This document shows positions 55,488 through 64,000 of a DNA stretch of 64,000 bases, one piece after another. Positions within the stretch are counted from its first letter, which is position 1. Every line of letters begins with the position of its first letter. Origin of the DNA: Steinernema hermaphroditum (lineage: Eukaryota > Nematoda > Chromadorea > Rhabditida > Steinernematidae). Both the position numbers and the translations under genes were made by a program. The stretch spans positions 1,948,012 through 2,012,011 of the forward strand of contig CM059623.1 in assembly GCA_030435675.1 (NCBI GenBank), read 5' to 3'. The notes beneath the pieces were generated by a model. That model was not told the DNA's origin, ran no database searches, and was given only the letters and a program-made list of their open reading frames with translations.

Positions 55488-58400
55488 TTAAATCTGTGGT
55501 TTAGTAAGGTCCACTTTTCGGCCATTCACATAAAGTTCATGGACGATTCCGACGTTCCGTTTGCCGCTGTTGACGGCCTTGAAGCAGCAGTGAGTGTTTC
55601 CGGAAGTGAAGTGCGTTACGGTGCCTTCGTCGGTGAATTCGCCCTGGGATGTCGAGGATGGTTAGTGTATAGGCAGAAGACATACCGTTGTCTCCATTTT
55701 CAAGCCATTCACCCAAACGTCCATTGTTTCTTTTTCTGAAATTGTGCTGTTTATGCAAGTTCAGGAGATATTAGTCACCCCACGCAGGTGTCTAAGAAAG
55801 AATTACAAATTCTGCAGGTGGATTGAAAACCGGTACAGCAATTAATGTTTAAAGTATTTCATCGATAACGTTTTTGGGTCGTACGGAAGAGTCCCCATAG
55901 ATTTAATCAGGTTCTTTATGATTTCCTGTTGTTTTCCTTCTCGTTCTTGTGTCGAAATTCTTATCGTAGCTTGTTATTTGACGTAAAAAATCTTCCCCAT
56001 CTGTATTTACATTATCTTGCTTTAGGACTGTTTTACTCTTCCAAAAGAGATTAAAATTCGACTCTAATAATTCCCTCGGGGGCCCGCCATGATGGATGTC
56101 CTGCCATACGAATCTAAATGGTCTCTTATCTCAGTTTTGATGACTTTTCGTGCCGCCACCCCTCTCAGCCCAAAGACCAAAATTATACGTTCCGTCGGCT
56201 AGCCTTTATCAATCAATCAACTTTTTGCCTGAAATTCACAACTCAATTAACAAGCACGAAATCCCATTATAAAGCCCATTTTCGCGGCAACAAATCGCAT
56301 TATTCATTTTCTCAAAATTTGAGAACGACCACAGCGCATGCGCACTAACCCCTCCGCCGCGCGTTCACTCACGTACCGAGGCATATCCGACACTCCTTGC
56401 CTTCGACGTCGGCGTACCACGTCATCAGTCTTTTGTTTTGCTGTTCGCGGAATTTTTGGAACGTCTTCCCGTTCACTTCGAGCGAGTATTCGTAGGCGAA
56501 GATGCCCAGCGCTTCTACCGTAATCAGACAGCGCATGCCGTCGAGTTCGAAGATTTCGCGGCCGACCAACTTGAACATCCATTCGCGGCGGAGGATTTCC
56601 TAGAAGAGTAACATCTTCAGCTGAGCGAATTGAGATTTCCGGAAAAAATATCAGAAGTTTCTTCGCACTTTTTCTGATATTGCACTGACACTATTTATTG
56701 AATTTAATGTTCGGGTGTCTGTAAGTATGTCTGTAATGTCTGTAAGAAATAAGGTTCCTATGAAGTAGGGGGAGACGGATTCGAAGCCTGAATGAATCGG
56801 AATCAGTCAGAAGGTCCGGGGTTCCGTTCGAAGTGCGATTTGCGAAAAAAATGTGCTAAACGACCGTTTCATGACTTAAATTATTCTTTAAAGGGGAGTC
56901 GAAGGCGTTGAAGAGTAGGATACAAAAATAGAAAGAGACTTGTGCGATAGAAAAAAGACTTTTGCTGCTGGGACTCGAACCTGACCTGAATGTTTATTAA
57001 TCGGGAACGCTATCCACTGAACCATGCCCGCTCATTTCCCGCAGACTGTCGTTGGAGTGGAGCAGTGGATAGCATTGCTGATTAGTAATCCGTCGTATCA
57101 GGTTCAAGTCCCAGCAGCGAAAAGTCTTTTTCATTGCAGTCCATTGCACAAATCTCTTTCTATTTTTGTATCCTACTCTTGAACGCCCTACGGTGCCTAA
57201 GAATAATTAACTTCCCCACACTAGATGGATAAACACCTTTATGTGCAGCTAACTCATTACCGCAGATGTACACTCACCCAAAAACAAATAGAAAATTCAT
57301 TGTTTTGATCAAGAATCATGAGCTGTCCGAGATAACAGCTCTGATAGGCACACATGGTTTTAGCTTTTCAACGATGTTAGACCAACGCCCAGAAGGAGAA
57401 CGTCAAAAGGTTCTTCTCAAGGTTTCCCCCTAGCATATGTAATCAACAACAATGCCCGATATGCAACAAACGGAAGCAATGTCGGTGGGAATAAGGAGCT
57501 GAACTTCCATCCTGATCTCTGACGCGAGGAAGAAGCATAAAGGGGTATTTGAACGTGTCTACAAAATCGCATAATCTTTTTTGATGTGTTGAACCCCTGA
57601 CCAGAAAACGAACGAAGCATCCGTGAGCACTCCAGGAAAAGTACGTTAAAAACCACTCCCTTTGGGACTTCTTGTGTCTTAGGTTTGTTTTCTAAAAACG
57701 GCGGCCGCTTGGACTTTGGCGCAAAATAGCACTTTTGATGAGTTTGACAATGAATTCCCCGGAGGCGAAATATTTGTTTACACTGGCTGTCATTAAATCG
57801 AAAGCGCCTGGATCTGCATTTCATTTGTCGACTATCATCGCTTGCTTAAACGCTCATCTCTCTAGAATGTTTCAGGGCTCATAGACTCGCTTTGCTCCCT
57901 AACTACAAAATGCTTTTTGAACCTACAGGAGCGCCGATTTATACTGAGTTTTCTAACTCTACCTAAGCCTGTTTCCGTGGCCGTCACTATATGGTTGTTG
58001 TCCGAACAAAATTACGGAGCTTTTGAAAAAGCCTGCCATAGGACAAAAAGAGCTAGTTGTAATCACGGTCTTTTCATAAATTTAACGACTGAAATCGACG
58101 TGCTCCATCTTGTGGTATGATACATTATGGCTCCTACGATATGCTAGTGTTCAAAAGGTACAGTCGCTCTTCTTCTTCTGGTGGCTGATATTGTTTCAAA
58201 GTTTGTCCTCAATTTGGATTCGAACCCACCCACCCACCTTTCGGATTACTTCAGTGTAGCTCATCTAGCATGTGGAGCAGACGCCAAATGGGCCACAAAG
58301 TCTCTCGAAGTCGGGCAGTTAGTCACTCATTTTATCCTAGAGTAGACGCAAGACGGGCCTCGCAGAGGCCACCAAGTCAAAGACAAGAAGTCGGACAGTC

Positions 58401-59253
58401 AAGCACTTATATTAACTGCACTTTAGGTTGGTCTTAACTGTTGGCTTCCCGGAAATTACATCTGTATCAGAGCTGCGCGTCATAACCTCGAAATTCGGAA
58501 CCGGAAGAAACGGTTCAAGGCGGGTTAGAATCCACCCGAGGACATACATTCAACTGTATGCTACAAAGTTATGTTCACTTCAAAACGACAATTTTAAAAA
58601 CAAAATGGCTGAAAATAAAACTTATGTCCTTAGGTTCAAACGAAGATTCGAACCCGCCGCGAGTCGTTTCTTCCGACTACTTTCGCATAGCCCTGACGGT
58701 GAATACCCCGGGCGGAACTTATACACAGGGTGGGCCAAAAAGGGTATCTAGATTGGAAAAAGCGACCGATCCCACCGGTCTGAATTCCTGAATGGCCTTT
58801 AGACGTCTGTCTATGTGCTTGCATCTGTTTTGCGCCACCCTACACATCAAACCATAAGTTAAAAAGTCGCCAATTTCTAGTGTTTTCAATAGATGCTTGT
58901 TCCTACCTACACGTTGTCCCAAAATAATGAAAAATCCTCGCGTATGATACGATTGTGATGCATGTCAGTGCTGCATAACCTCAGTTTTTATCCGTAACTA
59001 TCATGTTTAAGAGTGGCGTTCCATCACTGATTTTTCTTTCCATAACCTCCACCAATTTGTGCTCATTTGTCAGTCTTAGATCAAAGCATTCTGGGTGTAC
59101 AGTTTGCAAGAACGTGCATAAATTTACCACTCCGTCGACTCGGATCACCCGCTTCCCGGTGGTGGTGCCGTGCTCGAACTCGATCCGATATTCGCGGTTG
59201 CGCATGGGGACCACCCACGACGCGACGACGTCGGAAGTTCCACTGATGGACAT
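55488..59253 (-). CDS. faim: Fas apoptotic inhibitory molecule 1 (FAIM), 184 aa
   Basis: Exons 59253-59128, 56599-56377, 55735-55686 and 55643-55488; phases agree at each join. Conserved stretches: EFEHGTTTGKRVIRVDGV, REWMFKLVGREIF, AYEYSLEVNGKTFQKF, ICLEKETMDVWVNGLKMET, FTDEGTVTHFTSGNTHCC, FKAVNSGKRNVGIVHEL. Length 184 agrees with the short animal form (179 in human). Known as a cytosolic all-beta protein that protects against apoptosis and protein aggregation in vertebrates; the worm role is not established here. The 2.5-kb first intron contains a head-to-head tRNA-like pair and a diverged hAT-like element. Exon 3 encodes only about 16 codons. The gene is convergent with the membrane-protein gene at 54462. 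Confidence 0.95.
56890..57190. repeat. head-to-head inverted pair of tRNA-derived SINE-like units
   Basis: The minus unit has A box CATGGTTCAGTGGATAGCG and B box CAGGTTCGAGTCCC. The plus unit has GTGGAGCAGTGGATAGCA and CAGGTTCAAGTCCC. Both share the tail AAGTCTTTTT ... TTTCTATTTTTGTATCCTAC. A spacer of roughly 25 bp separates the A-box sides. Lies in the first FAIM intron. Confidence 0.8.
58468..58695. mobile_element. diverged copy of the CAGGGTTGTGCGG palindromic element
   Basis: Starts CAGAGCTGCGCG and ends CGCATAGCCCTG, with GGAACCGGAAGAAACGGTTC then GGCGGGTTAGAATCC on the left and the inverse (GATTCGAACCCGCC, GTCGTTTCTTCC) on the right. No target duplication remains. Confidence 0.6.
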
Positions 59254-60724
59254 CGCCGCTGACGGAACGCACAAACAAACCTGCAATTATGCGTCTTTAC
59301 CCTCTCGAACGCGTACTAATTACATCCTTTTGCTCGAAAAAATAATGAACACCTCTTCTCGCGCGCTTCTCTTCAAAACGCACGCCTAAGAGCGCCGGCG
59401 GCGGCGGTGGCCGCCCGGCTGCCCCCTGGCCGGGTTTGCACATTCGACGTCGACGTTGCGGCGGGTGCGTCGCCATGGAGATTCGGCTGGCCGGTCGGCC
59501 GGCGAAGGGGCCCCGGGAGCGCAGACGAACTTGGCCGGTCACTCGGGGCGGGGCTTCATGTTGGCGAGGCGTCCCCCTCCCGCGCCTTTGGGAGAATTTG
59601 AGTGAATTCAAAAGAGGTGTTATTGTCATCCGTATAGTGGACGGGTGAAGAAGATGCGCGACGCGATGCGCCTTTTCAGTCTCTCGGCTCATCTGATAGC
59701 GTTTTAGACCATGTTCTGCTCCATCGGAAAGAACCCTCAATCGCGTAGGGGACGTCGGACGGCTTCGGTTGCCGCTTCTGAAAGGGCCGTTGATCAGAGG
59801 AGCGCCAAGAGAGGTTGGTTTTGAATGTGATGTTGGGACTAGAGTTGGATCCAAGTGCTCGTTCAATATAAAAGAAGGGGACCGTATGGCATGAAAAGGT
59901 CGTACGTTTGTGACGGATGCCATGAAACGGACTGATCGCAAGGGGTTTGATATGAATCATCTCATCAGAAGATTTCTCAGCGGATACTTAATGAATGTCT
60001 GTGGAAGATTTCTAGGTGGATAGATCAAAGAGAATAGAAAATACGTACCACAAAGATGGAGTCGAAGATTTCATCAGATCATGTCATGTCCATGTGTATT
60101 TGAGAAGAACGAGTCTTTCATCAGCCATCCGAACCATCATCTAAATTCAAAATCTTAAGTCAAATTCGATCCGTTATTGCTTGTCCAACGCGCATTCAAA
60201 TCGTTGACGAAGTCAACTCAAAATATGGATCCCAATGGGTTATACTCAATGAAGGACCAATGAACATGCGGATTAAGATTAAGTAGATTTCGAGCGCTTA
60301 ATTGGCTACTGGTAACGACTTCAACTCAATTGATGAAAACTGAAAGAACACCCAGAAAACTTGGGTGGTCTATGACTATTGGAAAGATTAGCTACCGTTT
60401 ACAGTGGACCAGAATTGGTCCTAAAACGACAGCGAAAAGGGAAACGACTTTTGTGTTCTGTCGAAGTCTTGATGAGCTTTGCAACCGGGCGTAATCTGCA
60501 CAAAAACTCTTGGGAGGAAGCCTCGATTATTGTCGATTTTCATAAGTCATTGTGGCTAGTCCGCCAATCTGTAATGCCTTTCAGTAGCAATCCCAGCATT
60601 CCCTTTTCGGCACCTTTAAGCATTGTATAGCTACGTGTCCGCTCCACGTCGAAAATGACCATTGCCATAGAAAATTACTTCCGGTTAGTGACCAATAGAT
60701 GTGAGACACAAAAAACCTAACAAC

Positions 60725-60871
60725 CTTTGCCTGGATTGCCAAGACCAGCTGATTTGTATACACCAAAAGCGCTAGATGAATGCGGGCCATTAGCGCAATG
60801 TGCTCTGCGCGCTTGATGATAGGCTCACACTCTCCTCGTTTCGAAAAGACTGCAATTTTCTTCGGCGCCAT
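60725..60871 (-). CDS. possible first exon, 49 codons, unrecognised
   Basis: ATG at 60871 gives MAPKKIAVFSKRGECEPIIK and later LVYTNQLVLAIQAK, ending at a GTTGTT donor-like site in phase 0. Protein-like but without a second exon or homology. Confidence 0.25.
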
Positions 60872-62495
60872 TTCATCGAAAAAGAAATCCGAGAATAGAA
60901 GAAAATGATCATTTTCTTTCTGTGAAATGCCGAAGCTAATTAGAACCACATATAATGAAGTTGTGTGACGTCTCGTCTAGAGATTTTTTCGCCTCTCTTC
61001 GCGAGAACCCGTTTTTATACATGCACGACGAGTTTAAGTGGACAATGACCATTTAAGTGAAGCGTGATTTATGCTTCCGGCGATGTTTTGTGGTCCAGTG
61101 CCGGGCGGAAGTAGTTTATCAAAAGGGAAATAGGGCCGCTTCGTTGACTTTTTCAATCCCTGTGAGTTTCACGATGTCGTTTTCAAGTGAGCCTAAGTGA
61201 CAAGGGTGGTCTCGTCGCGATTTATGTGGAAATCCATGATATCTTTTGATGAAGTCAAGAAGATAAGAACCATTGCATTTGGGATCTTTTGGATAGGTTC
61301 CTCGATCTCAGGAGACTTAAATTTGTGTCAGAGGCGACTCATTGTCTCAGAAATGAGTAGAGTGAGCAGTCGTTCTCGACCGTCAATTGTGATAGGAAGG
61401 GTACACCGGTAGGTCGCTCTTGGCGCATTGGCCCCGGCTCCCAGAAGGCCTGAAACACCAGGGAGCCGTAGTTCCATCGTCATGCCAAGAGGACGGTTTG
61501 TTTCATATTTGGACTTACATCATGGATCTTTAATGGACTTTCGTCAAAGTGTGTCCATTTTCGTTCCTTTTTCGGGTCCTTTCGGATGGGTTCCTCGATC
61601 TCCCTTGTTTCAACATGGCGTAGAGGCAGGCAAACGAGTCCATCGATTTGCTTGACTGTTATAGGAACGTTTTTTGACGGCAACAGCTTCAAATAAAGTG
61701 CGCTTCAAGAGCCTTTCTCAAATGAGATGCCATAGTTCCACCTCTGAAGGTTTCTTTCCCAACCTTTTGAGAGCTGGGTGGGTGAGTTCTCTTGTTTTTT
61801 TCTCTCAACACTGAAAATGGACATTGGTCACATGCGGTGATTGATGCTTCCGACGACCCTCTTGGCCCGTTTCTGACCGGAAGTAATTCATCAAAATCGC
61901 AATATTGTTTGCTATGCTGGGGACCTATTTTTGAAAGCCGACATTTTCAGTACCGTTAGCATGTCACTGAAATCATATGCCCCTACAAGGAAGAACAGAG
62001 TCTTATACATGTTATTACTCTGTTAATCCTGCGCCCTATCAAATTACGGAAGTGTTTATAGTACTACACTTCGACGTCCCTTTGAATGGGTCTTAAGATA
62101 GAACTACAAACGTGTAATTTACTAAGAATACCGTAATGGAAGGTTGTTTGAAAAGACAAGGACAAGAAACAGGACATATAAAGAACCAGTCGTTCGTCTG
62201 CTTCATCACATCATTTACCGTAAACCGGGAATTTATCTGACGCCAATTAGGGTATTTTTTGACGTCAAAGCTTAGCGTGGGTAATCAGTTGTAATAACAT
62301 TCAACTACCGCCTCCCTCCGGATGTTATTGTGATCTTTAAGAACCTATGTGATAGGTTAGCCTAGAAAAAGGAAAGGAAATGATGAGTCTAGTCTTTTGC
62401 ACTCTGCGCATAGAATCTAAATGGGCCCGTTAACAAAGCCTTTGTTGAATTGAAAACCTAAAATTCGTCACTTAAAGGTCGTCTGAGAAGATACG

Positions 62496-62538
62496 ATCAT
62501 CAGGGGGCTTTTCATATAAAGAAAAGCCCCCTGATGAT
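62496..62538. repeat. perfect 18-bp stem hairpin
   Basis: ATCATCAGGGGGCTTTTC at 62496-62513, loop ATATAAA, and its exact reverse complement at 62521-62538. Too short for a usual miRNA precursor. Confidence 0.9.
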
Positions 62539-63772
62539 TTAGTTTCACTTAGTTTCATTATTGGCCTTACACCATCTGATGGGTTACAAGATAAGCCTGA
62601 TTGGCCTTCCATTCATCATCATAAAATTCGCCACTGATGATAAGGAGCGGCGCTACGGTGCTGTCTGAGGACTTCATCGTCTGTAGATGATTGGATGACC
62701 GTGTAAGAGCTACCAAGAACCAAATTGACGCTCCATTCCCACTCAGACAAGGAACACTTTAAAAAGCGTAGCTGACGACACCTCAAAAGAGCACGTCCAT
62801 TTACGTCACAGCTCAAAAGTCCCTTTCAACGAAGGATGACAAAAGGTGCGCCAATTCTCTGTTTACATAATAGGATAGATCTGATGACGCTCTTGAAGGG
62901 CGTAAACAATCCCATTGGGAAGGATGACGACGTCCACTGTTTTTCGTTTAATATTCTTGATGATGAAACTGCACCTACGGTACTCTATGCGAAGCACAAA
63001 CAGACTTCTCAACCACCCTTTTTGGACATCATAAACTGATTGTTTGGTGGAGATGCTGTTGACGGGTGTAAGTAATGCGTTGATGAGGAGGCCTGGTTAA
63101 GGAAGTCAAGAATGCTACAAAAGGGCTAATAGGGTCGCTTACAACGTTCTGTTTGCCGATTCTGGCCCATGCTAACAGTGATAAAATACACGCCAATTTA
63201 GTGGTTGTATAGGACGTTTTTGATTTCCGACTCGACGATTTTCCATATGGGTCAAGGTCATCTTTTTAAGTGGAAAAAGAGACTTTTTTTCTAGAAAATG
63301 CGTAACAATACTGTCCGGTTTATAGCGTTTCATCAAGGCTGTTTACGGTCCCAGAAGTATCAATTGGAATAGCCTAATTTCGAAAAGACTGAGAACATTT
63401 GGTTAACAGAAGTCTACAAAAGGGCTAATTTGATCCATATGCCAAGAATAATCAAATTATACGGCAATTTAGTGGTTGACAGTCTTTTGCGTTTTTGGTT
63501 TGACTCAAAGGTCAAATGGCCAAAGGTAAATGTCCATTCGAATCACCAAGGCTTTGGCTAGGTTGCTGAGACATTTGAGCGACTCACTTACCCAGTTGGC
63601 TTCAAGGCTCGCCGATTGGCTTACCATTGAATTGTGCACTTCTAATTCGTCCGATGCTATCTGGTGTCTACAGTGTCCCCTGACTGAAATGTCTCAGAAG
63701 TCCCTGTACCTATGACCACAACATTGGAGCATCGATTCTTTTCCCACATGTTTATCATGAACCCACTTTCAG

Positions 63773-64000
63773 ATGGCCAATCACTGGACCGGGTCAATAA
63801 CAACGTCAACCACGCCGGTCCCATCAACCACAGCCTTTTCCATCGAGTCGTCTCGGCCGATCCAAAAAACAAAAACGAAGGGGTTGTCATCGTGGGTTCT
63901 CCTCCATCGCTTTTCTCCACATCCCCCTTCCTCCTTCAGAGCAACTATCCAATCAAGAACCTGTACTCCCGCCGCGATTTCACCGACAAATACCTCTTCG
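63773..64000 (+). CDS. partial gene at window end, internal exon, unrecognised
   Basis: After the acceptor CCCACTTTCAG the frame is open to the window edge: GQSLDRVNNNVNHAGPINHS, LFHRVVSADPKNKNEGVVIV, SPPSLFSTSPFLLQSNYPIK, YSRRDFTDKYLF. Composition is clearly coding and it starts two bases into a codon, so at least one exon lies upstream outside my reading. The family is not recognised; the gene continues past 64000. Confidence 0.55.
   Translation, partial: MANHWTGSITTSTTPVPSTTAFSIESSRPIQKTKTKGLSSWVLLHRFSPHPPSSFRATIQSRTCTPAAISPTNTSS

Larger units (their letters stand above)
59254..63772. other. FAIM promoter region and gene-poor 4.5 kb
   Basis: 59390-59600 is GC- and CpG-rich, fitting a promoter; a long minus open frame there (59297-59941) has low-complexity Arg/Pro composition and is not called. 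Farther on are dispersed-repeat fragments, a reversed family copy at about 61330-61500, and related blocks at about 61040-61130 and 61810-61890 (GATTTATGCTTCCGGCGA and GATTGATGCTTCCGACGA). Confidence 0.5.

Noticed and set aside
59297..59941. 214-codon minus open frame
   Set aside because: Arises in a GC-rich promoter-like stretch, with Arg/Pro-rich composition and no homology; another frame is also open on plus.

Overview
The window is nuclear DNA of a nematode. Genes are split by many short introns (commonly 42-60 bp) with the strong TTTCAG-type 3' splice sites typical of nematodes. The families also fit: a C-triple-X cysteine-repeat protein, nematode-type tyrosine phosphatases, SKP1 paralogues and lineage-specific proteins beginning MDS. 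A Steinernema-like rhabditid is a guess from the general look; nothing here proves the genus. Exon structures were built by hand from reading frame, splice consensus and family conservation. Coordinates are exact where an ATG, stop or splice site is quoted.

Layout. 0-14 kb: a small secreted protein and four chymotrypsin-fold (S1) protease genes of identical 7-exon design, two on + (1323-2681, 4431-5613) and two on - (6523-8304, 12278-13375). SKP1-like and MDS-type genes sit between them, and loose promoter copies mark a duplicating cluster. 13.4-17 kb: repeats, including a 570-bp foldback element with 14-bp subterminal repeats. 17.2-37.5 kb: a dense gene block holding a secreted propeller-like protein, an inverted duplication of a two-gene cassette (20238-22089 and 33760-35614), an 805-aa secreted cysteine-rich protein, a two-span membrane protein, an S9 peptidase with a C-triple-X gene nested in its first intron, mitochondrial ALDH7 (antiquitin), and an LDLa-fibrinogen lectin-like protein. 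38-39 kb: a second MDS-type gene. 39-48 kb: about 9 kb with no convincing gene, full of small hAT-like palindromic elements carrying tRNA-like B boxes. 48-59 kb: YJU2/CCDC94 splicing factor, a tyrosine phosphatase, a CISD3-type iron-sulfur protein, a two-span membrane protein and FAIM. 59-64 kb: gene-poor, ending in an unrecognised exon cut by the window edge.

How the genes relate. The proteases look like digestive or secreted enzymes sharing a WGATAR promoter module, which suggests intestinal GATA control. ALDH7 and the S9 peptidase lie head to tail with an operon-like spacing and a possible trans-splice acceptor. The membrane-protein and FAIM genes are convergent, with stop codons 31 bp apart. 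Three introns appear to use GC-AG splice sites. The most unusual structures are the inverted two-gene cassette, the 4-versus-5-copy foldback element, and several inverted pairs of tRNA-like units.
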